Notes under the pieces: model-generated | What the model was told of the DNA's origin: nothing | Seen by the model: only the letters and a program-made list of their open reading frames with translations | The model's database searches: none | Made by a program: the position numbers and the translations under genes | Assembly (NCBI GenBank): GCA_950106755.1 | Contig: OX467091.1 | Location: forward strand, 8,883,538 to 8,947,537 | Direction: 5' to 3' | From: Climacium dendroides | Taxonomy: Eukaryota > Streptophyta > Bryopsida > Hypnales > Climaciaceae | Length of the DNA stretch: 64,000 nucleotides | Part shown: one piece after another, positions 35,320 to 49,432 of the stretch | Layout: every line of letters begins with the position of its first letter | How positions within the stretch are numbered: the stretch's first letter is position 1

Positions 35320-37170
35320 AGTGATGGCTTGGTGAGGAACTCGTGCAATTCGAAGGCTTGGCAATACTTTCATGACAACATGGATCCAACATTCAACAAT
35401 AATACACAAAATGCCCACTTTGCTTTGGAAAGCTGATGGCGTGAACTCCTTCAAGCAAAATCGCTCTTCATGGTCTACATAGCATGTTGTGCTCCTAAAT
35501 TACAACTTTGACGCCTTGGTTGAACACCAAAAATTTCTTCATGTTGTTGGCATTGTTGATTCTAGGGAGAGAATTTGTGACAACTAAAGTTTTTGATGTG
35601 TATTTAGAGCCCCTAGTGGATGAGTTGCTTGAGTTGTGGGCAGGAATTTCAACGTATGACATAAGCAAAGACATGATCTTCCATTCTTTTTAACTCCGCA
35701 CTATGTTACTTTGGACTATCCACGACTTCCCCGGTTATGGCACCATAGGTGGATTTTTCCACCAAGGGCATGCAGCTTGTCCCTAGTGCGGTATGGACCT
35801 AGGTGCAAAGCATTCTACTAAACTTGGAAAGCAAATATATGGTGGTACTTGTAGGTGGCTGCCTCTAGATCATCTGTACAGGTTAGAAGAAATGAAAGAC
35901 CACTTCGACGATGCTATGAAAAATCACCCCAAACCATGTGAAGTAACAGTGGAGGGATAAATACAACATGCATTGGAGTACGAGGCATAACGGGCAAGGG
36001 AAAATTGAGATGGGGCAGTAGAGAACTTGTCTAAAAGGTATAGTATCAAGCATTCTATTCCTTCTGTCGTATTGGAAAGTGAGCATTGTGGACAACAAAC
36101 CTCATTTTTATAGTAACTAGTAGGTATCTTCTTATAGTCGAAAAAAAGTTGTCATGTAATCATGAAGAAGTTGTCATCTAGTCATGAAGAAGTTGTCATG
36201 TAGTCACGTAATAGTGGATATCTAGTAGAAGTCATTGTAAATGACTAGAGTTAGACAGTGTCTATCCTTAAGCGTGTATGAAGATGAGTTTGTGTCTTGG
36301 TTTGTATCAACTTGTTTATCTACAGTAGGTGGATGGTGCATCCGGCACGATTAAATGCAATCATCCACTACATTTGTGTCATGTGTGCTCTCTACAATGT
36401 TAGAAGCGGATGATGGAATAGTTTTCATGTCTAGTGCAGGAATTTGTTCTTAAACTCATTGTATATGACCTACTGTGTTTTTTAGAATTTGCTACTTCAG
36501 TACACGCTTAATGTCATGCATTGTAAATTGAACCTTTCTAAAAACTTCTTAAAGACCACAACTAAGAAGAAAGACACCATGAACTTTCAAAGAGACCTTC
36601 AATGGCACAACATTTGGCTGCACTTGTAGCTAACCCCGCACCCACGGAAGGCTGGAAAAATGCTGAAGCTTCAAGCGTCATATATTTTTGTCAGATGAGG
36701 AGTTTGAGAAGTTTGCTAGATGTATAGAGTCACTGAAGACACCAAGTGGGTATTCCTCTAATTTGGGGAAGTGCATTAGGAAAAAAACTTTGGGGGTTTG
36801 AAGTCCTATGATTTTCATGTGTTCATGCAACAAATGCTGCCACTTGTTCTTTGTGGGCCAATGCAACCCAATCTTTGCATGGTTGTGATGAGAATGTATA
36901 AGGTTTTTAGGCGCTTGTACACAAAGGTCTATAATCTAGCTGACTTTCTTAAACTCCAAGCGAATATAATAGAAAATATGGCGTTGTTGGAGATGGAATT
37001 CCCGACATTTTTTTTTGACATTATGATATATTTTCCCTACCACCTTGCAAAGGAGCTAGACCTTTGTGGTCCGGTTAGTGCAAGGTGGATGTACCCTGTT
37101 GAACAATACATGAAAGTGTTGAAGGGCCACATACGCAACATAGCACAGCTTGAAGCTAGTATGGCATAGG
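35320..37170 (+). pseudogene. Decayed CACTA transposase (TNP2 plus DUF4218)
   Basis: Fragments in TNP2 order, in several frames and with stops. DGLVRNSCNSKAWQYF (near 35315) corresponds to the DGLMRHP..W motif. Then VFDVYLEPLVDELLELWAG (35600) and TMLLWTIHDFPGYGTIGGF (35705) match the DVYLQPLIEELKELW and WTINDFPAYG..GWSTKG blocks, followed by CGMDLGAKHS. At 36798-37169 the DUF4218 block is clear: KSYDFHVFMQQMLPLVL, FPTFFFDIMIYFPYHLAKEL, GPVSARWMYPVEQYMKVLKG. Introns or deletions separate the parts. It lies just outside the complete CACTA element, so it belongs to another, broken one. Confidence 0.85.
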
Positions 37171-37639
37171 GATACCTCAAAGACGAATGCCTTGGCTTTG
37201 TGACAAAGTACCTTTACACATTTGAGACTACATAAAGACGGGTATGAGATGAAGATGAAGAGTATGGGGATGCCAAGGAAGTTCTACAAGGTACAGAGAG
37301 GTTGTATGTCATGACTCCTGAACTCCAAGACACAACCCATCAATAATTGCTTGCAAATGCCTCTACAAAGCATGATCTACACACATAAGTACCAGAAATA
37401 CCTTTTGTAAGCCTTGTGAATTATCGGATCATTGCCTCCTTTCATGTGAAGGAAAATTTGGTACAAATTAATGTGTTTTGTATCATAGTACAGTATTGCT
37501 AGAGACACAATGTTGGATAGAGAGGTTCTGCTTTGAAAAAACGTTGAGTTTCTAGATGCAATCAAATTCAGCTTAAGACATGAGGAAGAATAATAAAAAA
37601 TGAAAGGGATTACCACTTCATAATAAAAAAAAGGTGTCG

Positions 37640-38770
37640 CATGCTATATGAGATTCCATATACATTAAAGTATGCACAGATCTCATACAAATAGTGCTTA
37701 TAATCTTGTATCAATACTTGTATGATGCATACAAGTAAAATATTTCAATATTTGTTGTTGTCATGTACAAATATAGTACAAATATTGTATATTATCTTCA
37801 TATAATATATATAAGTACACCATATTCATACTTGTATATACCATATATAAATATTGTAAACCGTGTGCCGAACTGTATAAGCCATATACAATAACTCAAA
37901 CCCTTGAAAATCTTTTTGAAAATTTCATTGTACTTTATATAAGTATAAAAATTGCTTATAAACTCCAATCCAAGCGTCCTTTAGTTTTATGAAAAGCTAA
38001 TAAAATACTCAACAAACTTTTCGAATTTCAAAAACAAAGAAGATGTTGTCTAGGTTTCATAGTTCGTCAAAAGATTACTTCTTCACTTTCAAAGGCAATT
38101 GTACATTTTTTTACTTTGAAGAATGCCTTGGCCTCATAAAAACTCCAAATGTTTTGAGTCATAAATTTAAAAAAATCTAAATACTACATCTAAATACTCT
38201 TCAAAAAGCAACTTCAAAAACTAACAAATACGTTCTATAAGCTCTATCAAAGTTGAGACATTCTCAAAGTCTTAGATTTGAGTGAACTCTTTACTCTTTC
38301 ACTCAAATAACCATAACTTTCTCATTTTAACTCCAAATTGAGAGAAATTTGTGTTTATAGATAGATAACATCTTTATACACAACACTCTCAAAAATCAAA
38401 ATCAAAAATATTACAACCAAACTCTATAAGGCCTCAAAGCTACTACCCTCAAATTTTATAGACAGCTAATTTTTCTTCACTTCATCAGGCATAACTCTTA
38501 CACCCAAAATCTAAATTGAACATATCATACATTTTTAAGTATCCAAAAATAAGAAAAACATCCTCACAAAATTTCATTGAAATTCAAAGTATACATAAGA
38601 CATTTCTTCTTCTCGAAAAATACACACTTCCCAAAAAAAACTGGAGGAGGAAGAAGACCGCAACTTCTTATCCTACATAAAGGGGCCACATCAGTGTGAG
38701 CTTCTATTTCATCACTTAGATCTCACTGTTTTGTTTTTTTGATTTTAATTATTTTGAGTACAATTTTAGA
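37640..38770 (-). repeat. Small-ORF repeat family, third copy (ORF missing)
   Basis: Read on the minus strand it follows the same order as 20.05-21.4 kb: a CTGATGTGGCCCCTTTATG block, a TTCTTCCTCCTCC block, AAAGTTATG and CTTTTC phrases, a GTTCGGC phrase, then a TATAC-rich stretch (37680-37870). No small ORF was found upstream of it. Confidence 0.5.
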
Positions 38771-40839
38771 TACAAAAAGCCTCAAAGAGAGTGTAAACCC
38801 AAAATAGGTATGTTACATACCACTATAATATTTGGTCATAGATTGAGTGTTTTTATCCAAATAGAACCCAAACCTAGTTGAAAATAGATTAGAACCTGGA
38901 AAATAGGATAAATATAAATAGTTAGTTAAAATGGCCAAAATAGCCAAATCTACCCTATACATGGTAAACTATAGCCCAATTGGTTTGAGGGAACCTAGGT
39001 GAGAACTCTAAGATGATTTTTAGGGAGAGGTTTCAAGTTCCAAAACCATATTTCATTTTTACTAGAAATCCCAATTGTTCACTTGCAGGTGTCACGAACT
39101 CAAGAATGGGACTGTAAAAGAATCTACGGCCGTGAAAGGGTGTTTTAGGGACAATTTCACACTAGGAATTCATAGGTAAAATCAGCTCACTAAGATTCTT
39201 CTTCATGTAAAAGATTCCCTGAGCAATGATAATTAAAGGCAATGGCGAAATTTGAATCTACTATGACCATTGTGCAAAGTAAAAATATGAGCTTGCACAT
39301 CTTTTGTGGGATTCCATGAGAGATTCCATAAAAAAATTTGGAATTTTCTGACTTCTAGAAGATGCTTTTCCGGACGGTCAAACTGTAGAAACCTACAATG
39401 GAAAATTCTTAGAAATTACTCAGGGTGTGGTAAAATCTCACTAAAAATTAGAATGATTTTTTTTTTAATAAAACTCCCCATCATGTTTCAGGACATTTTG
39501 ATAGCGAGAAGATAAAAAACTGACAAGATCCTCCTAAGACCAGTAAATTTGAAGTTTACCATAGAATTGACCAACATATTGAGAGCGTATGAAGTCGGAA
39601 TGAAGTTCAAATTAGGTCTTTTTTTACTCCTTCATACCTACTTAAGACCCTATGCTAGTCACTTGTCTTAGAAAAGTCAACCTCCAAAAGTTGAACTTTT
39701 TACCCTTTTTAGTCGTTAAGTTGGCACTAGGATTCGTTGAGTTTTTAGCATAAGAAAAAGGGGGTAGGTGCTGTTTCAAACTAGAAATGGCCTTTTAAAG
39801 CCAATGGCGCAATCCATTTGTGATTTGGAATTAATCTCTAAAAGTTAGAAAATGGACCAGTTAAAAAGTCAAAATTGGTAAATTAGGAGAAAAATCCTAA
39901 ATGATAAAATTACCATGAGAAAATTAGAGAAGGTGGGTACCCTTGGAAGAATATAAAAGGGCACCCCTTCTCCTCTCTTTTCACCCCTTATAGCCATTTT
40001 TGGCCACAAATCCACGTTAGTTCATTTAATTGGATTTTTGGCCAAGTTTGAGCCAAGTTGTTGCAACGTGTATATTTTGGGGCATTTTAAGCTCCTAGTT
40101 GTGTTTTTGTTGAACTCTGAAGGACATTGGGGTCCCTTCAAAGTTTGCTAACCTTTGTTGTGTTTTTTGAAAAGTTTTTTGTTGGTTTTGTTGAGTTTTG
40201 AAGTGATTTTTTAGTTTTATACTAACTTGTACTAATCCTAAAGCCCCTCCCCTTGTGATTGGCGATGCCACTTAGGGAAGCATCTAGTGTCTAACTTCTT
40301 GTGTTTATCTTGAAGTACTAACTTGTTTTGAGTATTTTTTATCATTGTATTAACACTTATAGTTTGTACTAACAAGTTGTTTTTTTCTTTTGTGTTTAAT
40401 TATTTCCTTGTCCCATTTGGGACAACAAAGCTTTGACTTTGTGAGGAATAATTTTAGAGGTTATTTTTCCATCTACCCAACTCACAGTGGAACTTTGAAC
40501 TTGTGAAGACTTGAGTTTATAAAAATTTTAGAAATCACAACTGAGCTTTGAACCCCCTTGGTTTTAATATTTTTTCAAATTTGTGAAATTTTCCATTCAT
40601 GGCAAAGCTTTGAACCTAGGAAAATCGTGGGTTATAACCAAAACTGCACTTAGTTTTTAAAATTTCATGGGCAAAAAACTCACTCTTGGTGTTCATTTCT
40701 TTTCCAAAAATTCCCAAACTCTCAAGGAGTTTAGGACTAGACATGGCCACCACTCTCTGTCCAAGGCCAAGACCAGCTGGGGAGGCCAAAACCCCAGCTA
40801 GGTCTGGCCAAGGCCTTCCGCCAGGGCCAACCCTCCCCC
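38771..40839. other. Intergenic, possible solo LTR or promoter
   Basis: No gene seen. A good TATA box (ATATAAAAGGG, near 39951) is followed by pyrimidine-rich CACCCCTTCTCCTCTC, as in LTR or gene promoters. Terminal TG..CA ends were not located. Near 40760-40835 there is a GC-rich insert with a GGCCAAG repeat. Confidence 0.35.
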
Positions 40840-40991
40840 CACTAGAAGAAACCCGTGTCAAAGTTGACATATTTTTTTGGACATCATATTACATTGGACG
40901 TCATAACCTATATTTTTATGTCAACAATGATGTCCAATGTATCATGATGTCTAAAAAAATACGTCAATTTTGACATGGGTTTCTTATAGTG
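40840..40991. mobile_element. 152-bp CACTA-type MITE
   Basis: Ends are CACTAGAAGAAACCCGTGTC and the inverse CACTATAAGAAACCCATGTC. CCC flanks both sides. The arms pair along almost the whole length (GTTGACATA.., ACATTGGACGTCAT). The outer 12 bases match the 6.2-kb CACTA element, so that family may have mobilised it. Confidence 0.88.
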
Positions 40992-43350
40992 CCCCAAGTA
41001 GGGACAAAGCTTTGAACCTTCCGTCCAGCCCGACTTAGTGAGATGCTTTGAGTAGAAGACATGTGTACTTGAATTCCGCACTTGGAGAGAAAAAAGTTAT
41101 TTTGGTCTAGCAAAAGAAATGTGAATCATTTAAATAATTTTGAAGGTGATTCTCATCACCCCAACAAGGTTAATTTCTCTTATCTTTTGATTCAAACTAG
41201 ATCAATTGTTGCTAGAGTACAATTTAGGATTGCAATTAAGGAATTTAACATGGTCATGCCCCATACCCAATATGTAGTGGAAATAGATTGCAATACATTA
41301 GAATGATAGATAGTAAGAATTTCACACAAGTCAAGGAAACAGTGTCACATGTACCATTCAAAAGTACATATAAACCAAATGCAAGTTATTGACTATTGGA
41401 AATGGGAAACCTATTATTGTTTGTATTTCAAAAAGAAAGAACTATGAGTATCAAGATATGACAATTCAGGCAAAGGATTTTTGTTTTTTTGTAGACCAAA
41501 TTGCACTATGCATCATGGGACTTAAGCATTTGCATGTTCTTACCTGACTTGAGATCCTCAAAGTTTAATATGTTCTTATTGATATCATTCTTACATATAC
41601 TGAAACCATTGAACTTGAAGAAGTTGGATTCCACCTACTATCTATTAAGCTAATGTTACCTTGATATCTATTTACCTTGTTTAGGATTCTAAGCTTGTAT
41701 TGTGGACTCATCTTCAACTACCACGTTGTCGTGTAGAGAGGAGCACGCTTAGAGAACACACAGGGTGTCTGGCTGCACGTTGATGAGTGAAGTTGGATAA
41801 GTCTTCAAAACTCGAATCTTTTCTTGATCTTCACTTGAATCTTTGCTTGAATCTTCACTTCTCTTCCATTGGCCTATCTTGTGGCTGGCTCTATAAGGCC
41901 AAGGGTAAAGGTATGTGATAAGAAACAAGGCTTCGGACGTGTAAAACGGGACGGCCACCGTCCGGATGATGGGCTCCTAAACTTCAAACCCACGATGACC
42001 AGAAAGCGCCTTTCATCGGTGGGAACAATATAAAAGATCAACCATGTGGGCCATTAACCCCACTTCGTCGCCACAAACACAAAATTGAGCGCTTACTAGA
42101 TAACCACGGCTCGCAACAGTTTTACAATGCAGAAATTGAATTTTCAACTAGCCTCCAAAATCGGCTAGGAATAAAATTAATGAAAGCGAGTCACAAGCCA
42201 CAACACAAGGCTAGGTCCTTGGCATGTACGGCCTTTGAATCTTCAAGTCTTCAAAAGAATCCAAAGAACCTCAAAGAATTCCAAAGAACACTAAAGAACT
42301 TCTCCTCCCACTAGCTGCGACCTTCTTTCTAGTGCCACAGATGACTTAAATCTCCAAATGCTTATTGTAATAACATTTTGGAAAGATAATTTTACAAGGA
42401 AAACATCCTCCAAATCTCAACTCTATCTAAACTACTGTCCAAAAGTTATTAGAGTGCAAAGTAGAGGTTCCTTAAATCCCTTGGCAACCAACTACTGCCT
42501 CTATATTTTTCTATAACTTTTGAACTACAAATTCAAATTGCAAGTGTGATAGCAATTTAGAATCCTCAAACTAATATACACAATCTCAGAAAGTTTCATG
42601 AGAAACTAAGACTCTGTCCAAAAGTTATTAAGGACCAAAGTCTCGGATTTCTAAACTATGAAGGCAACGCTCCTTCCAAACTCCAATTTTCCTCCAAACC
42701 TTCAACTCCTCATAACTTTCTCTTCCAAACTCCAAACCAAATGAGTGATGACTCCTTGAAAAGCTACTACAATGATATACAATCCCTCCAAATCTCAAGA
42801 CAAGATGAAAAATAATCCAAAAGTTATGACTCAAAGAAGCCTCTGCTCTTCTCAATGGAAGGCCTTAGGTCCTCTCAACTTCAAAACTCTATATCTTTTG
42901 ATTTACAAGTCCAAATTTAACTTTCAAGCACAATTTGAAAAGTTCTAATCACAAGGAATCAGATGCCAAAGTTTCAATTCCAAAGATTCAATGCTCAATG
43001 AGCTACATCAACCCGAAGTTCGGCTTCCAACTTCCCATAACACTCACACACAAAAACTCCCTCCATACACTCTAAAAGAATCTTTTCCTAACTTTTTTCC
43101 CCCATCTAAGGTGAGAGGTAGTGGCACTTCAGCCCATGCCCCTACTAAGGCCCACCTAACACTTTAGCCACTTTCCCATTCACACTCACTTCAAACTATA
43201 ATCCTTTCAACTAAAATACTAACCCCAGTTTCATTTCTAACTCAAACAATCACTCATTGTGATTTAAATAAATACCCAATATATAAGTAGAAGAACTAAA
43301 ACATAACAAATATCAACTAGAAGTAAAAAAACAAAGCCTCAATCAAAGCT
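40992..43350. other. Non-coding; includes the body of small-ORF repeat copy 2
   Basis: A short inverted repeat (GGACGGCCACCGTCC) lies at 41949-41963. From 42.3 to 43.2 kb, read on the minus strand, phrases such as GGGCATGGGCTGAAGTG and repeated ATAACTTTTG match the body that follows copy 1 of the small ORF. No further gene. Confidence 0.4.
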
Positions 43351-43797
43351 TCATTCCATTTGTAGAAACTTGAGAATACGTTTGACGGTCGCGGCAACAT
43401 ATTCAGCACGCTCAGCCTTTGTCAAAGGGTTTACAGGCCCTTCCAACCATCGTTGGTGGCCACGGCTATCCTCCATCGGTCGACACATACAAAAATAATG
43501 ATCTTCGTTCTTACCTTCATAACTCGCCTCGAACGTCACTTCATGAGTGCTTGGTTCAACACATCCGACTTGGAGTAAGATCACCAATGCTCGAGCATCA
43601 ACATCAAGATTATTGTGCCATCGCCGCTCCACACGAGGTTGTTTGGGCGGTTGAGACGGTCCAGCTTCTTCTCGAGGACGTCGAAGATCTCGCAGCAGTA
43701 GAGGTTGATCCGGCAGTTGCGATAGTGAAAGATCAAGCTCAACGTCCGGTTGAGGCTCTTCATCTTGAGACTCAGAAAAAACCCTCCAATTCGACAT
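43351..43797 (-). CDS. Small unknown protein, copy 2 of the two-copy family
   Basis: 148 residues from ATG at 43797. Homologous to the protein at 19394-19813: LSLSQLPDQPLLL at the start, a proline/arginine-rich linker, then VDARALVILLQ, THEVTFEASYE, RWLEGPV, KAERAEY and ILKFLQME in the same order as copy 1. Base composition is more GC-rich than in its surroundings. The ATG is retained and no stop interrupts the frame. Function unknown. Confidence 0.55.
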   Translation of the reverse strand: MSNWRVFSESQDEEPQPDVELDLSLSQLPDQPLLLRDLRRPREEAGPSQPPKQPRVERRWHNNLDVDARALVILLQVGCVEPSTHEVTFEASYEGKNEDHYFCMCRPMEDSRGHQRWLEGPVNPLTKAERAEYVAATVKRILKFLQME

Positions 43798-46700
43798 TTG
43801 AATTGCAAAGTAGAAAACAAACTCACTAACAAGATTGAATACAGCTCTATAGCAAATCTACCCACTTAATACATCTTCGTAGGATAGCGTCACCTTCAAG
43901 CTTCTCAACCTTAAAGCGTCGCTATGAAGTTATTGAAGAAAACATATAATAATATGCTTTTTTACAATATGTACTAATTTACATTAGGACAACGTGCTAA
44001 AAGAATCCCTTCCATTTTGAATGGTAAGCAAGTTTGCAAGAATAATAAGGCACCCACTATAAATCAGTGCAATTAGTGGGAAAATGCAAGGAATGTTATC
44101 GCAAGTATTATTGGGGTGAACTTCCTTACTCGCCTTGAACTTGGGTGCTATTATTATGCTTTTGTCTCAAATTGCCCCTAACTAAAATGTTTATAACATC
44201 ACACTTTGCAATTTTCTATCTTACATTTGTCTCCATTATGGAAGTATGAAAGGAACTTCCATTGGATAGCATGGCATATACATAAATTGCAAACACCTTT
44301 ATTACATCTTTTGTTATTTTTGCAAATTAGATTACAAGATATATGTTTATCCATGCTCCTATCCTCAACTTGGATAAAGTGAAGCAAATGCTTGCTATTG
44401 CTAGAATCATCAAGATGTGTGAATGAACAAGTTAATTGATAGATACTAGCATGATATGAAGTAGATATGTATAAGTGATATATTATATGCCACATTTAAC
44501 TACTTTTGGACTATTCATTGAATTCTAGACAAAACGTCCAGAGATCTCTACATAATAACATTGGGAGATCTTTCAATATTTTCATAGATCTCCCAATATT
44601 TTTTACTAATCTCTTGATGTTTTGCATTGATTTCTTGATGTTTTGCATTGATTTCTTGATGTTTTGCGTTATCTTTGGATGATCAATTTTTTTTCTTCAG
44701 ATAACCAATATTAATTTTGGACTTTCAAAAATCCAAAAATAGTTAAATGTGACATTTATCTTCAAAATTCCAAAATTTTAATTCCAAAATATTATATTCA
44801 TATTCCAATATGTATTTTTTGCTATAATAAAAGAATATTTTATTATGTACATAATGTTTCACATCCTATCGTATTTTCATTGCATTGTCTTCTTCTCATC
44901 TTTAGAATTGACTTAAAATTGTTTGTCCTCTCACTTGATCAACTCACCATGAGATGGCCTTTAAGACTTTTAGAACATGATATAAATTTTAAAACATGCA
45001 ATGACATCAACTTGTCCAATTTTTAAATCTAAAATACACGGTCATGGGTCCTATAGTAATAGGTCATATTTTCTAAATATAATAATTTTTTTTGAAAAAA
45101 TATTAGTCTTTTAATTTTTAATTCAAAAAAATTTAGAAATTACGTCATATTTTAAAATTCTAGGCTCGAGGCTCACACAATCTCTATTCACAGCTCTTAG
45201 GCTCATGCTCACAAGCTCACATCTTAGCGTCATTGTTGAATTATTGGCATGTTATTATGCTAAATTCTATCTCAAATTCCTAGTTGACATCCTAAACACC
45301 TAATTAGATGCAAAAAATGGAAAATAAAAATGCTTCATGCACTTTCGGGCTATAAAGGACTAACTCACTATAGTTGTAGGGACTTCTACTAAACATGATA
45401 CAAATAGTTGTTTTAGGTCTTTTTGATTGGAATTACTAGTAAAAATGAGCAAAAATGAAAAAAATCCGAGACCTAGGTGATAACGGGGGTGATAACTATA
45501 AGGCTCACATATGGTGGTCATTGTATGCGGTATTATTATAAATTATGAGGACCCTAGACTCTTTTGCTATTGCTAATCCTAGATACACATAGTCAATCTT
45601 TCCTGATCATTTGATTGGTTTGAACTAAAGAATTTTGATCAAAGACAATTTCAACCAAGGACTAACTAAGAAGACCACGGGGGGGACACTCCCCGTGTTT
45701 TAGAAACCTATGTGCAGCAGAAAATGTAATACATATAATAAATCCTAAAATTTAATTTTTTTTTCAAAAAAAAATTATGAATAGATTGTGCTACTTTAAA
45801 AGTTTATGTTTTGAATTATTGATATTTTTTTATGCTAATAGTAATTATTTGTAAATTATTAAAGAAAAAAGATACACTGTAAATCTGAAAATAACTTTCA
45901 CACCCCTATATTATATAAGAAAAAAAATTTTGAAAAATGAAAAAAAAATTCTATAGAATAGCTTTTTATTAAAAGTTTATTTTGGTTGAATATTGATGCA
46001 ATAGTCATCATCATGTGATCTCTATAAATATTTTAGTTGAAAACCATGCCATTTTAGTTCATTTTTCAACCTTTTTTAGACAACATATCTTATGTTATTT
46101 GGAATTGAAATTTTTGTCAATAGAAACCTTTAGTCATTGTTAAACAAAGCTCAAAATTTTAGGATGAAATTATAGTTTATTCCAAAGTAAATAGGGAGTC
46201 AAAAAATCACTTCGCCGCACGTGGGTACCCCGAATGTAATGAGAGTGTCCTCCCCGTGAAGAAGACACTTGATGCATCAGGAAAAGATCTTGATCTATCA
46301 CCATTATGTATCTAAACTTGTGGTTCATTAATTTATCTTGATAATTTTCTTGTAGCTTTCCATCCACTTCAATTGGAGCAAATTTGGATCTACAAAAATA
46401 AATGATAAAAATCCATCCTACCACCTTAGACGGAGCTAACTTGAATTAAAAGGAAGATAGAAATTGAGATGAACTGATGAACTCATGTTAATGGTCATCG
46501 TCTTTTTAAAAAAAAGGAAAATAAAAATTAAGATAAGGAAACCCTTGTCCTCATTTGTCTAATAAAAATGGATGTATAGATAAACATGTACTAGTCTTCA
46601 AATAACAATTGCTTGCTAGTACTAATTAGCTAGTATGTGCCTAAACAAGGGCTAACCTTAGAAGCTTGAAGATACTTGATATTTTTTAAAGATTGACAAA

Positions 46701-49432
46701 AAAAACTAACAAAATTATAGGGCTACAATTTTATCAACGGGATTTAAAGCTTTTCCATTTTTATATACAAAATTTAAGTCTTTGACATATAGGAAAGCCA
46801 ATGCTTTGTGGTAACTTGGAAGGTGTGGAAAATACTAAACCAATGTAACAAAGAAAAGTTAGTAGAGTGTCACTAGAACCTCTCAACTCTCTTAGTTATC
46901 CACACATGTTAGCGCAAGTACTTAAACTTCACATGAATATAAACTTTAATTAGTACAACACCATTATACAAAATTTAGAGGAATTATCACTCGACTTTCC
47001 ATCAATCGAGTGTATAACAACATAAACAAGCACTAGAGGGCTCCTACAAGCAGCAACATCCGAGGCATCACCAAGGTTAGGGGGGGCTTATCTTCAGGAT
47101 TAGTACAATGTGTTAGTACAAAATACCACTAGTCACAATTGGTGATTTATAGCCAGTCCTAAGATTAGGATTGTAGCAAAAGAGATTGCCTTGGAGAAAA
47201 CAATGCAACCAAAAATTGCTAGTAGATGGGACTATATATCAAAAGAAGAATTAGGAAAAAATAGAAAGCAAGAGTAGTAGAATAGGCAGAAGAAAGGGTG
47301 TACCAAAAGTAGTTGGTAGATTATTTTTGTATGGAAGAAATGGATGGATGACACATAGTAAGACAAACTTCATCAAATCCAAGCTTCCAACCTAGTCAAA
47401 CTTGTAAATTAATATTTTTGCTACAATAAGAATACTTTACTTTTTGTGCTCTTGCTGTAGTTAATATGTTTTCTTTTGATAATCCATTAAGTCCAAGAAT
47501 AGAAGAAATTAATGTAGCTCCAATAAGAGTGCACAATCAAACAACTACAAAATTACAAAAGGAAATTAAGAAATTGTGCAATAATCCAAGGGAAGAGGCC
47601 CAAACCACTAGAATTTTTGTAAATCAACTATTATGAATGAAGAAACATTTTGGTCAAGTCTTTACAAGTTAATGATGGAGGTTCTTCAACCTAGATATTA
47701 AATATCTAAAGCATTTGAATTGTATGATAATTTGGAGAATTTAGCAGCAATAATTTAGATTCTTGTACTAGGATGATCATATATGAAAATACTATAGATT
47801 CCACTTACTACTTAGAGATGATTGTTCAGCATATCAAATTGAACATAAGTGAGGAGTGTTGTGTATTGATCAAAGAATTAAAAAATGTAACATCCTAATG
47901 ATCAATACACAACACTCCTCACTTATATTCAATTTTTCTTGATTGTAGATATATGTGGCTAAGTCAATATGAAAGTATAAAGTAGAGGGACCTATACTAC
48001 TTCCCGGGGAAATTCTATTGCCTTAAAGGTTTATTATCAAAATCTTTAGGTCAATTGAGAGCGTTGGTGTAAATTATCTATTGAATTTTAATGTTTGTAT
48101 ATTTTAAAATGTTGATTTATAGTGGATATTATTAATTATTTTGGTGAAAACTTATCACTCCTAATTATCAAAGGTATAATAAAATATTCAAAATCTTGTC
48201 ATTCATTTTCAAATATTATTGAATGGGTTGGAATTACATCCCTCTACTCTTATCAAGAAAATTGTGAAATAAGTTGGATTTACTTCTAATTGAGAAGGAT
48301 AAAACTTATAAATGTATATAAATTTGAGCATACAACCTCGTGGGTTGAACCCATAGAATAAGAAAATGGGTTGAATCCAACTTCACCTTAATATTTAACC
48401 CTTGAATGTCAACAGGGACATTTGGCGTCTAGGATTCAGTAGGATAGAAGTGCAACTATTCATCCTTTGAATTTTGTTATGAAAAGGTTGGAAGGTCTTC
48501 TATAATAGTTTGCTTTCCAATGAGTGCTTTTGCAATTTTGTAAGCAAATGATTCACCTAGTAACCGAAGGGATGATTTCCATTGTCACTAGTTCGTCCTT
48601 TAAAGGTCAAAGGACTATAGTATATTTCAAGAAGAAATTGTAAAACCAACCACTTTCAAGGGAAGTGAGAAAAAAATTTAACTAAAATTGATTCTTGAAC
48701 TTCTATCTTACCAAAGTACACTAGACTACTACTCTAGCGTGTTTTTTAGTTGATTCCATCCTACATCGCAATGGTTCCATACTTGCAAAACTTCAAAAGT
48801 AAAAGATGATTTTTCATGAGCTACCCATAAATCTTCAAGCAACAAAACTTTCAATCCGGACATCTAGAAAAAAACAAATTTCTTAGACATGGGTGCATGT
48901 CACAATACAGGGTTGCTATTGTGCGAGCTTGGAGCAGGAGCCTGTGAGCCTGTGAGTTTGTGAGCGGGAAGTTTTTTTGATGAGAAAACTTGTGGAAAAA
49001 TTTGTATATGATAGGGGGAAGTTGTGATTAACCCATGACCGTGGACTTGGAGTCAACCGAGGTTCTATGACCGTGGATGTCATTCATAATTATATGTATG
49101 TAAGTTAAGGGTCATTTGTGGACTCTTAGAGGCACTACCACTATTGTGGAGAACATTTTTCACATAAATAAGAATTAATTTGTTGTCACACATGAAGTGG
49201 TCTAAGAATGGGAAGGAAAATGAATGAGTCCAAGATCTAGCATTTTTTTTTTTATCAACTATTGATTGTTTACCATTGAAGATCATTTTTCTTTACTTCA
49301 TTTCTCATGTACATTGAATATCAAACGAGAAGCACAATGCTTGCAGCTTGTAGCCATAAAACACACAAAATCAAATCAACATAGAAATCAATACACATAA
49401 TTCAACTCATAAGATACGTCAATCTTATGAGT
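43798..49432. other. Long AT-rich intergenic region
   Basis: No gene supported. Runs of A and T, and short direct repeats such as TTTCTTGATGTTTTGCATTGA (three times near 44620-44670). Around 47.2-47.8 kb weak coding-like phrases exist with many stops, perhaps an old transposase. A hairpin at 47838-47933 is listed separately. Confidence 0.45.
47838..47933. repeat. Nearly perfect inverted repeat, 35-bp arms
   Basis: Arms at 47838-47872 and 47899-47933 differ at one position (core GTGAGGAGTGTTGTGTATTG), with a 26-base loop. The high identity in otherwise decayed DNA implies recent origin or constraint. No target duplication was recognised. Confidence 0.8.
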
